Shown here: positions 51,201-62,513 of the stretch, one piece after another
Layout: every line of letters starts with the position of its first letter
Numbering within the stretch: the first letter of the stretch is position 1
Assembly (NCBI GenBank): GCA_900239685.1
Contig: OENT01000464.1
Coordinates: 47,806 to 111,805, forward strand
Origin: Rotaria macrura
Taxonomy: Eukaryota; Rotifera; Eurotatoria; Philodinida; Philodinidae
Direction: 5' to 3'
Length of the DNA: 64,000 bases
The notes under the pieces: model-generated
The model's input: the letters and a program-made list of their open reading frames with translations, nothing else
The model's database searches: none
What the model was told of the DNA's origin: nothing
Translations under genes and position numbers: made by a program

Positions 51201-52432
51201 AATTTAATAAAACTATTCGATTTCATAAAATGACTTGATTAGATACCAGCATTTATTTATTTTAGATATTAGAGTTCGTTGAAATCAACAAGATGAACTC
51301 GATTTCATACTATTAGTAAGAGAAGAGTCTAACATGTTCATTCAGGATTAATGGGATATAACTCAGATTTTTTTGTTTGTCATCAATGACACTGTAAAAA
51401 CGTATGGCATACGTAAGATTTTACTGATGAGCAATAAGAAGAATCAATTAGGTGGGAACAGTTCAAATTCATGTCTCTTTTTGTAAATTTTACATGGATG
51501 GCGAATGTTTCGAAGTTATTCGGCATATATTGATGCATGACATGTACGTTTTTTGTTTATCGGAGCATTAGGTGTCAGATATCGAATTTCAGCATGAAAT
51601 TAAAGACAAGAGAAACTTTTGATGACACAAATTCGCTATGAAACTTCAACTGTGTTTTTTCCATTTCCTTCTCGAACGTACGAATACTAAATCATCTTAG
51701 ACTACCAACATTTTAGAAAGCTGAACTTTTGAGTAAATAAATTTTTAACACTATGAAGCAATATCACTGAGAAGTTCGATCATGTGAAGCGTGCAATTAC
51801 TAATTCAATTGTTATGATCATCCGACAAAGATCATTGGTGTCTGGATTAAAAAATCTGATCTTTTCATATCAAGAGTTTAAATAACGATGCCCTGTGAAT
51901 TTTTTATATTACTCAACATGGTTTCTCCTATGAATACAGCTTCCATCCTACACTTGTAGATATTCTTTCATTAGTCTGATGAAACTGTGTAAGTACTGAA
52001 GTGAAATAACAATGAATAGGACAATATTTGTTTTAATACTCTCGTTTGAATTGAGATCTTTTTTATGGCAACATAATTGATCTTGAATTTCTAACCTTGT
52101 GAACTTACTAAAAAAAGTCGTGAAAGAAATAAAACAGAAAAAAGGGCAGCTTGTTTTTCTTATTCTGCTAGCCGTCATCTGTGTACTCGTATGAAATATT
52201 TATAATGAAACACGAGCTCATCATCATACACACAAGTGCACGCAAAACTGAGACAGAAATAAAGTCAGACACGTATACATACACATATATCACTGCTTTG
52301 TAGTTTTCGAAAGAAGTAAAAAACGAAAAGATACACACAGACACAAATAAAAAACAAGAGAATCAACATAGACATAAGAAACGTATGCTTACGCATACGT
52401 GAACGGACAAACATAAACACACACATACATAC

Positions 52433-52446
52433 ATATATATATATAT
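52433..52446. repeat. Short (TA)n microsatellite
   Basis: About 14 bp of alternating TA after a CA-rich tract (ACACACATACATACA). A related TA run of similar length lies near 52628-52641. Both are in the 3' flank of the TBL1-like gene. Confidence 0.7.
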
Positions 52447-52720
52447 CTATGTGCAAGAAGGAGAAGAAAAAAAGATTTAACACGTGTTTTTTCTCTCTAA
52501 GTGAGATCATCGTTGTAGGAGAGTTGATGATAAAATATTTTTTTTATAAAAAGAAAGAATGAATGGGAATACAATCAGTAACAATAATACGAAAATGACG
52601 CAAAGTCTAGTATTTTTTTTCTTTGTGTATATATATATATATGAACAGGAAAAAAATACATGAAAAAAATGAAAGAAAACAAAATACATTAACCTAGTGG
52701 TAATCGAAGTTCATTCAAAT

Positions 52721-55700
52721 TTATTTGCGCAAATCGAGTACACACACCTATGAGAATAAAAGCAAAGTTCAATGAAATCAAGAACGCCTACTTTCTGTGT
52801 GTCACTTACTGTTCCATCGGATGCACTGGCGCCTACACGTGTACCTCGACTGTTCCAACAAACTTCAAATATACCACCTGTACCTCGATAACTATGGACA
52901 ATTTCAGCTCTCTAGAATCATAAGTATTGAACGATAATAGACACGTTTCAGCAAAGAACAAAATGACTTACTGCGATATCCCATATATGAATAGCTTTAT
53001 CGAATGAGCCTGTTGCTAATAGACGACCATCAGGACTAAATGCTACTGAATAAACCGGTTCTGAATGTTTCACAAGTGTACTTTGACAAACGCCACGTTC
53101 AACATCCCATAAACGTACAGTTGAATCAAATGATGCACTTAAAATGAAAGCAAACAATGAGAAAAAGAATCGAATGCATTTTCTATACCTGGCAAGAAGT
53201 AATGTTGCGTTTGGATTCATAGTACCGGGTCCAGTCGGACTCCATTTTATAGTATAAATCTCCTTGTTGTGCGCTTGTAAATTGTGAATAGGTGTATCTT
53301 TCGTCATTGCCCAAATCTAGAGAAAATAGGAATCGTTGATAGATAGACGTGTTTTGTTTTGTTTTTTAAAATTACTTTTAATGTCATATCATCTGAGCAA
53401 GAAGCCAGTAAGCGTCCTTGTGGATCCCATTTGATTGCATTGACTTCATTTTGATGTCCATGGAATGTTTTAACTGGTCGCATCTCACCCAAGCGACAAA
53501 CATGAATTTTCTGATCAGTTGAACATGATGCAAATGTTATATCCGATTGCCAATCAACATCAAGTGCCGGTGCTGTATGAAAAGCAAATTGTTGTTCACA
53601 ATGACCAGAATTAGCATCCCAGATAATAGTAGTTCGATCAACACCAGCGGACAATATATAATTGCCTTTCTTATTCCATTTTAAAGCAAATATTGGACCT
53701 TTATGTTGACCAAGTGTGCTAGCTAGATTACCATCGGATGACCATATGCGAGCATACCCATCATAACTACCCGTGGCTAATTGTGTACCGGATGGCTAAA
53801 ATTTTTAAAAAAGTGAACAATTTAAGAAGGCTTTGATACTAATAAGCATGTTTTTAATCATAGCTTTTCTTTTAATGGATGTACTATATCGAATTCAGTA
53901 CGTTTTAATCTCAAAGTTTGTATTTCAAAAGATAAGATTTGTAGTTCTAAATACAATCGTACCTTTAAATAACTTTTAAGATGGATAAAAATTCTTTACA
54001 ATTTTCTGATAAAAAAAAGGGACAGAATGTCATCTAAAGTGGATCGAAAATTCGATCAGTATAAATTTTGCATTTATCATAATCAAAAACTTACATTCCA
54101 ATCTAAACTTGTAACATCTTTATTACTGGGTACTTGAGTATCGCCACGTCTGATACAATGTCTTAAAATCATTTCTGGTTCACGCGAACCTTGTAAATTC
54201 CAGATGCGTGCTGTAGAATCTCCTGAACCGGATGCTAACAAATCATGTGTAGGATTCCATGCACATATAAATACTTCAGATTCATGACCACGCAAAACAC
54301 TGACACGGTTAGGTGGAATATCGATAGTACCATTTGTCATTAAATTATGACTATTGGAGGAACCACTTTGTACAGATAAAGAATTTGGAGTTGGGTTTCT
54401 AGCATAATTCGCTGGAGGATGACTAATAGTACTTGTTTCATAATCCATCGGTTCATTTTTAGGTACTGAATGAAATTGAAGTAAAAACAGAAACATAGAC
54501 AATAATGATTTATTCTTACCAGTAATATGATTAGTACTATTGCCATATGACATATGCGCATTGTTATCGTTTCCGTTTGGTATTTGTGAAAAGCTACCAG
54601 TTGATGCTGATGGTTGAAGTGTATTGATATGAGAAGTTGATGATGGATGGTTGTGTGAATAGTGTAATTGTGATGTTACTGGTGAATGTGAACTTCCTGC
54701 TAATGTAGAATTAAACGATCTTACAGATGCAGATGATGGTGTTTGTTCTATTGCTGATGAATTATGATAATTCATTCCACCATTCATGCCGGATGAATCA
54801 ACATTCGCTCGATCAGATATGGTTGCTGTTGTTGATTGTGGTGAAGTATTTGTTGGTTGATGAACTGGTGATCGATCTTTATCGTTAATATTAGATGAAA
54901 GAGTAGTTGTTCGAGATGATAATGATTTTGTTTCGGATTTTACAGAAGTTCCTGTCGTTGATAATGAAGATTGTTGTGACTGTTGTTGTTGCTGCTGTTG
55001 CTGCAGCTGCTGCTGTTGCTGTTGTTGAAGTTCTTTACGACGATTCTCGATGATTTCAGGTACAACGGCATCGATTAAACTCAAGCTATCAAATGTTCGT
55101 TCTTGGCCATCCTGAAAAAGAATGCATGGTTTCTTTTTTCTTGATTATTAATATGGAGCGTCGGTTTTATAAAACCAACTGCCCCGATTTCCAAAGATTA
55201 TGCGTCCGAAATGTCTCGATTGCCATTCCGCACGGTGCTTTTCATAGAACCTAGAAAAGCAACCGTGTGTTATTTGTACGCCAGAAAGAAAAACAACAGA
55301 CGCCCTTTTTTTAAAAGAATGAATGGTGAAAGAAAGTCTTATTTAATTTCATCGCTATGCAGAATACAACCGGTGATTGTAAATAGGACACTCCTAAACA
55401 GAATAGAACGACATCTACTAAACTTACATCACCAATAGATAATTCAGCCTCAGTATAATAGAGACCCTTTTGTATAAGTGAAAGCAATGCACCCGGTGGT
55501 ACAATATTGCCATTAATTGATGTATGAGCAATGTGACTTTCAAGACCAAATAAGTAAGCTGAATGAACAAATCCTAAAAAAAGGAAAGGAAACATTTGTG
55601 TTCGGATGCTTTCTTCTTCTAATTTATTTTTCTTTCCACTGATATATTATACTCAAGTTGCAGAAAAACATAAAGAACATGAAGTACTTCTTGATCGGAA

Positions 55701-56537
55701 ATGAACATAATTACATGCTCTTTCACGATTCTTTCTTTTTCATTCTTTTTGTACTTTGTCATTCGTTATTGAGTATTGTTGCTTTCGTAAATTTCTGTCA
55801 ATACAAATGGAATACGATTATGGCTGTGCGTATACTGTCGTAAAACATAGCATTAGACTTTTGCATTATCTAAAAGAAATTATTATCAAGGGCCTTTTTG
55901 TTGCCTAGACTATGACCTCAACTTTGTTTTGCTTGCTTAAAAGCACATGCGTTATCGAGGCCAATAAAATGACACTGGATGACAACAATAAAAGAGAAGA
56001 AAAATCCAATTTGTATGCAAGAACATGCCGCTAGAGAACGTAAATGACGATAATAAAAAGGAAAAAAACATGGAGTGTAAAAGAAAATGTCTACGAAGTA
56101 AACATGGAGTAACATGGAAAGATCTATCTTTAGATTTATGTCATCTAAAGATCAAATGAAAAAAAAATACCTTATAAATCATATTCTTGATAAATAATTC
56201 AATACAAACGAAAATCACATTTGTCCGTTAAACAAAGGAGACATGTGTATCATATATATATAGGTATTTTTTTTATTGCGTTATTAACTTCTTTTTATTT
56301 TTCTTCTGACATATTTACCTCGATAAATAAACATACTCGTCTGTTAAGATTCTTTACTTTGTACTTCGTTTAATATTTATCTTAAGTACGTTAGAAAAAA
56401 AAACTCTGAAGGGTAAAGGTCGTAGCATACACATAAAAAAGAGTTTCAAACAATAAACGGATAGAAATACCATGCATACCTGATTCTGATAAATACCGAT
56501 AAATGAGATAGTTAACTTCGTCAGATGTAAAACTCAT
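52721..56537 (-). CDS. TBL1XR1: TBL1/TBL1XR1 (ebi) WD-repeat corepressor subunit
   Basis: A subunit of the NCoR/SMRT-HDAC3 corepressor complex that also recruits ubiquitin machinery. Nine exons are read: 56537-56480, 55573-55428, 55111-54520, 54465-54095, 53795-53376, 53316-53189, 53137-52972, 52911-52810 and 52747-52721. They give 669 residues (human TBL1XR1 514). The LisH/F-box-like N-terminus [20 protein letters not shown] and [20 protein letters not shown] are near-invariant. The WD propeller runs from about 320 to the end, with [76 protein letters not shown] and the C-terminus VCVLDLRK. The extra length is a linker of about 225 residues, with poly-Gln from about residue 97 and then Ser/Thr/Asn-rich sequence. 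Intron 3 is 54 bp, a multiple of three without stops. The last exon has only nine codons. Confidence 0.95.
54966..55031 (-). repeat. CAG/CAA run encoding poly-Gln in TBL1
   Basis: A mixed CAA/CAG tract encodes about 17 Gln broken by one Leu, followed by more Gln/Ser. It directly follows the helix [10 protein letters not shown]. Vertebrate TBL1XR1 has Gln then poly-Ala at this place, so a length-variable linker here is a family trait. Confidence 0.85.
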
Positions 56538-58092
56538 TCTCGCATATTAAGCCTCGCGATTGTGCGAGGACTATTGATAATAATATTCAATAAATGAATA
56601 CACTTCGTCGGCAACAATCTTAAAATAAAAATAAAAACATAAAATTCAATCACGAAGAATTGCCAAGGTTAAAGGATTAGTTTTCTGTGATGAGCGAATT
56701 CTTCATTAATTCTATCTTTTTCTACTCATTATTACTACGGGTGTTTTTTTCTTGTTCCCAGTCTTCTTTTTTTTTCTGTGTCGCCGATGTGACTGAACGT
56801 GTTAAACATTAAATAGAAGACATAGAGGGAGAGAGACACTGAGAGAGCATTCACGTTCATACCTTTGACGAAGACATGATGATGACGACGACGATGGGAA
56901 GGCATAGAGAAATAGAAGTAGAAAAAAAACCTGGCAGGTACGAATGTAAATAATGGCGCTCCTGACTCATGTCTATATACTTAAATGCTTATGCGCGTCG
57001 ATTTCTTCTCTTTTCTAAGCACTCTTCCGTGAAAACATTTCTCGAATATGAAGAATTTTATGGTTTTTGAGTAACTAGAAAAATATCTCTTGTTATGCTT
57101 CCCAATAGATCGAAGTCGATTCAGTTTTAAATAAGACGAACGATCAAATTAATACTTATCATATTGACTGATTTCACAAAAGTGAAATCAAGAATCGTTA
57201 ACAAAACTTCAACGAGTAAACGTATTTGATGTGTTGTTTTCATCTCAATGAATCATACATGTAGAGATGTTGAAATTCAATCTTGTTAAATTTATTCAAG
57301 AAATGACTTAAGTCATTATCAACAAAAGCTAATGCCCATAATTCTGTACTATTAAAATATTAATATGCATCATGAAAGTTTCAAGAAATTCTGAAAGAAT
57401 TGGAATGACTGTGATAGAGTATGCCGATGACACAAATGATATTTCAGTTCATAATCCAACAATTCGTATAAATATGTAAAACTTCGTAAGGATAAAACAT
57501 TTGGAAATAGTATTGCAAAAATATTTTTCGAATACAATATCAATAACATAAAATACTTGAAATCTGCATGGGATTTTGTTTTGTGTATTATTCATGTGCA
57601 CATGAACAGAAATCTTATTGCTTTTTTTGTAGACCATTGATAAATTATTCTGACGCTAAGATTAGTATTAAAGACTAAATTAAGAAAGTTTTTTATTTCA
57701 TTTTCTATTTAATCAATATTCTCTATGAATAATCCGTATTTATTGAATAAAAATCGGCATGTAATCAAGTTATTATAAATTCAATAATTATTTCACATCA
57801 TCATGCATGGAGTTTCTAACATTATTGTGTCACTGAATCTGTATCGTTTTCACAAGAATATACATTAAATCTTACACACGTATATACGATATAAATCTTA
57901 ACATATATTCTTATGCGATACTTTTTCTAAAAAAATCCAACTGTTGAAAAGGTCAGCAAGTTCTAAAAATATATGAACACGTCATCGTTATATATTAGTT
58001 TCTCGACAGAGTAAGGAATATGACAAAGAAAAGAAGCAGAAGTTGGACCTATATATATATATATATATATATATATGCAGATATACATGGAT

Positions 58093-58138
<46 letters not shown>

Positions 58139-61100
58139 GACTCGTTCTTTGACATTGACAACAAGAGTTACATTGAGATAATGCATCAATATAACGATGA
58201 AATATCTAATCATCACAGAAGAAAAAGGAACATGATGTAGAATTACAAAAAAGATATGTCTATCCAACAAAATAAGAACTCGAGAGGAAAGAAAAAGACT
58301 ATCTAAATATAATCTTCCTCTTTAATCAACATACGAATAATTCCTAAAAGCCTTTTTCCATCTTTTTCATGACAAAGAGTAACAGGTTCTCAAAACGTTT
58401 TTTTTTCTTCTTATGTTTTATTTCTTTCAAAACACACATATAGCTTCTCATGTAACAAACGCAAATAGAACGGTGTTCGCTCTTTCTTTTTTTGTCATAA
58501 ACATAGATCAGCTTGATTATTCTTCTTTTTCTCTCACTATGACTACTGATAACCTATCAGCCTTTCTACAATATACTAGCATGAGTCAATAGAATCATGC
58601 GTTTTATTATAGAAGGTAATTGCAAATCTTAAACTATCACGAAATCAATAACATCTATAACCAGTACTATAAGTACAATGCTTCACAGTAAACGATAATA
58701 GTAATAATCATCAGGTTTGTTTTTTAAATGATCCTAATGACGTCTATAACATAAGATGAATACTCTAAACAAATAAGGCATGGTATTCAACCTTGAAAAA
58801 AACATGAGACGTGACATACGAGTAAAAAAACTTAGTGACAGGAGACACATGTTGACGACAAAAGTAAGTTTCTCTTGATTAGATTCCAACTTGTTGAACA
58901 ATCAAGAAAACAAACACTAATTACGAAACTAAGCATATTGCACAGACATAATGACATCATTCACACAATATATATATAGTTATATATACATTAAAAAGTA
59001 TGAAGGGAACGAAATAAGAAAAAATTCATTCATAATTATGTAAAATGGTACTAAATGCTTTTTCTTTTTATGTAAGCCTCCATATGTATATACGTTTACT
59101 CATTTTTATAATAATTAGCATCTACAGAAATTTATATGATATAACTCTATTCGATGAGAAATAAAGCAGATATTTTTTCCGACAATGAAACCTGATCAAA
59201 TGATGTATAGATTTAAAAACAAACGAAATAAAATCAGACCTAATTTTTCTTTGTAAAAAATAATGTACGATTTAATTAAATACCTTTTTATTTCCGCAAT
59301 TGAATCTTGTCACACAAAACGCTGCATGATACGATACATTCGACAATTTATAATTATGAAATGAAAACAAATTATTTGCTATCGGCGAGATCGAATGTTG
59401 TTGTTGTTGAAATTATTTTATGTTCTGAAAAGCGACACAAAAATAGACGATATATGAACTTCATGCTAGTGCGCGTGTAAGGAATAAAGAAGAGAAAACG
59501 AGAATGAGAGAAACAAGCCCGCCTCGAATAAAAAATTGCACGTGTGTGGTTGATAGCAGTGATGATGGTGTGTGAATGTACTGCACATTCTTGGTCTGTT
59601 TTATGTCCTTCTTTTTCCCCTTCTACGTTGCCCGCACATCGTTTTTTCATATACACTCCTTCCCACCAGTGGTGTGCTGTTATTCGCGTTTTTTTCCTAT
59701 TCGCATGCGTTCGAGCATTTGTTTTCTCCTTTTTTTTCTTTTCTCTCTTCCTTTTGCGTGTGTGCATAAGCACTCCATCTTGTCTTCTTTGCTATGCGAC
59801 CTTATGGTCGAACTCGACGTCGAGAAAGTCTGCTATAATTGTCGCTTTTGAAGTAAAAAAAAGACGGAAAAAAGGAAGATGACATGCCTTGCATAATTAT
59901 GTTTAGGTCATCGAGAACAATGTCAGAAAAGGAAAATATAATGCATATATATTTATAATATAAGAAATGGCTTAGAAGGAAAAAAATATGTCGATTCCGA
60001 GGACAAATACCAATAATAACAACAGATGATCAAACACGTTATGCAATGTTAACAATCTTCAGCAAATATGTGTAAAAAAAAGAGAACATACATGGCAAAC
60101 ATTCTTCATTCGTTGTATTTTTATCAAGATAAATATTTATTGAGAGGGATGAAAAAAAAAGGAGCGAGTAAAATGAGAACAGAAAAAAAAAGAAAAGATA
60201 AGAACAACCGGATGAGACAGCTGATGGCTCGATGCCAAGCCATTACGACCGTAGTAGTAGTCGTCATGAGTCATGCACCATCATTTCTCTATTATTTCTG
60301 TTTTCTATTTACATCGCTTCCGGCTATTACACCCATAAAACAGCACATGAGCTCGATTTATGAGTACCTCGATCTAGATAAACAGATATAAATTCAGTAA
60401 TATATGTGTTGCGTACATCATGCATGTAAAAATAAGTTTAGTCATTCCTATGAAGCAGAAAACAGTAACAGCTGTTGTGATTATTCGAGCTTTGCCTATA
60501 TATTTCTCCGTTGTTCATGGAATGAATAAATTATTATCCTTATTTATTCTTCTCTACAATATATATTTTGATCCTAGATAATATCATATTCATATATAAC
60601 AAAATTGCAACGCCGAACCTGCTTTTTAATGACTGATCGTGTATGTATGTACTCATTACTGGTGCATCTGATTATTCACAATACTTGTTTTTTTTATCGA
60701 CTATTTCAAATTTTCGCTCACATCAAGCCAAATACATCACTATATATATATAAAGGTGTGCACATTCATGAGTTAAAATATTGAGCCCATCATTAATATA
60801 TGTAATTTCAATACGAAATCACCTTTGATCGACAGTAATAAAGAAAAATATGTAATAACGAATGAAAAAAAAATGAGTATTATGCATCGTAGCATGTATA
60901 AAAAAAAAGTAAAAATACGTTTTGCTTAGATGCATATAAAATCAATTGATGTTGCGCATTAGTTACCATGTGATTGAAGTAACCTATAGTAAAAAAATCA
61001 TCGTAGTAGTTTTTTTTGTAGTATAAATATCTGATTTATTTCAACCTATTTACCAATTTTAAAATCACGTGCTCTGTTCAAAAGTAGAGAGCTTTTATTT

Positions 61101-61442
61101 GTTAAAGTTGATAACTATAATTATTTAGGAATTATTTTAAATAATATTGGTTCAGAATGACTTCATTAACGATAGGTACTGAAATGCAACACTTAATAAA
61201 ATAGCTACAAAAAAGGACAAAGGTTAATAGGATTCAGTTATTTTTTCTTTTACTTTTTTTCAATAGTAATATTTTAATAAAATACGAAACAAAGAAACAG
61301 AACATATCGTACCTTAAATAAATAGGCTTCAATATATTGCATGAAATTTCTATTTTGTAAATACAAACAACAAAAAATATTTTCGTTTTCATGGATAAGA
61401 AAAACAAATGAAAATCAATTGAAAAATAATATTCATATAGAA
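56538..61442. other. Intergenic region upstream of TBL1
   Basis: About 4.9 kb without a supportable gene. A small 6-bp-stem hairpin (56552-56569) lies just before the TBL1 start codon. A compound microsatellite is at 58050-58138. A less AT-rich, pyrimidine-rich block at about 59540-59830, with several overlapping low-complexity frames and a 12-bp palindrome, could be a promoter, but nothing fixes this. The right end is the 3' flank of the glycosylase-like gene. Confidence 0.4.
58050..58138. repeat. Compound (TA)n ... (CA)n(TA)n microsatellite
   Basis: About 27 bp of TA (58050-58076), a 16-bp spacer, about 20 bp of CA (58093-58113) and about 26 bp of TA (58113-58138). The two TA blocks could pair into a long hairpin. 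Open frames crossing it are low-complexity artefacts. Confidence 0.92.
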
Positions 61443-62513
61443 TTAATTCGGTCGATAATTTCGAAGCCAAATGCCGTAAGCTTTAGCTATATCAGGTGTT
61501 GTTAAATTTTTCTTATAATAATCAACTAATGGCGAGGACCTCGTCGATAGATCAATGTCATAGCCATTTTGTAAATTATTTAAACTAATCCTCATTGTTG
61601 ATAACCGTGTCTTTGTTTCGACAGATAAATCATCAGCATATGACGAAAAATTTTCTTTTTTATTTTGAAAATATCGCGTCGCTACTAATGCTAATATAAT
61701 TGTTAATTTCATTTTTGTTGGATAATAATTTTCTGGTGTAAAGCGATATGAACGAAACAAAAATCGTTCACGATCAAGCGATGGAACTTTCAATGTTAAA
61801 CCAACACGTGGTGATGATACTAGTTTCTGGTTTACTACTGTTGTAATTGAACGTAAGTATAGAAATTGATTTTTATTGAACACATGTAAATTTCTGTTTA
61901 ATTTTGATTCCACAAGATCTTTTATTGTTTTAACATTACAAATATTTAATATACCATCAACAACTAAACAACTTCCTTCATAAATTTCACCGGTTTGTTT
62001 ATTTTCAATTGATCGAATAAGAATGCCACCAAAGGATGGATCATTTAACGAACTAAATGTAATATCTAAACCTCTACAAAAAAGAAATAGGATCATGTTG
62101 AAAACGAAAACATTGCAGTCAATTTCTTTTTGATTTTACTTGTATGTTCCAGCTTTATAATTAGCTTTTGGTGAACTACCCTGTCGATGAAAATACCAAT
62201 TTGAATGATGTTCCTGTTCAGGATGACAATGTGCAAATGTATCGGGATGACGAATTTGATGATAAAAATAAAATTCTATTTCACATAAACGAAAAATGTG
62301 TTGTTCATTGACGACTAATTCATGAGAATTAATTAATTGATCAGCAATTGTTTCAAATTTAGCTTGATAATCGGTTTCAACAGAATCTGTGTCGTTCAAA
62401 CGAAGAAAATCATTTGTATTTGATTTAAATTTTGGACGTTTTTTAGTCTCTATTAAAGTAGCCTTATTATCTTCAGTTTCAATAACAGCCGATTTACGTT
62501 TATTAACAGACAT
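61443..62513 (-). CDS. Putative divergent alkyladenine DNA glycosylase-fold protein
   Basis: Two exons are read, 62513-62140 and 62073-61443, joined in phase (TYK|GLDITF) for 334 residues. I recognise no established name; I recall similar hypothetical proteins in fungi and invertebrates. Motifs follow MPG/AAG in order. CEIEFY (77-82) matches VETEAY, with E80 at the catalytic Glu and Y82 at the base-stacking Tyr. FAHC (H95) matches AAHS. GTYKGLDITF matches the GTLYVY strand. GGILIRSIE (R145) matches CVLLRALEP. GSCLVVDGIL matches GPSKLCQAL, SSPRVGLTL matches ARVGV, and FLFRSYRF matches LRFYVRGSPW. The N-terminus has a likely nuclear signal (KKRPKFK, 24-30). The C-terminal ~100 residues are extra, helical and basic. 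ATTTTAG ends exactly at the ATG. Base-excision repair is inference; the gene being real is well supported. Confidence 0.7.

Larger units (their letters stand above)
48108..52720. other. Gene-poor intergenic region
   Basis: About 4.6 kb with no gene I can support. A 60-codon frame at 48763-48945 starts with an acidic, coding-like peptide (MDDNEMSETEASR) after a TTCCAG acceptor, but no continuation was found. The right part (52200-52700) contains CA- and TA-rich simple sequence and a perfect 20-bp hairpin at 52381-52400. Confidence 0.4.

Noticed and set aside
58043-58270. Tyr-Ile and His-Thr repeat peptides on both strands
   Set aside because: They are translations of the TA/CA microsatellite, not genes.
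59372-59773. 133-codon minus-strand frame, Lys/Arg/His-rich
   Set aside because: It is overlapped by several plus-strand frames across the same low-complexity pyrimidine block, contains no domain, and its composition follows the simple sequence. A coding role is not supported.
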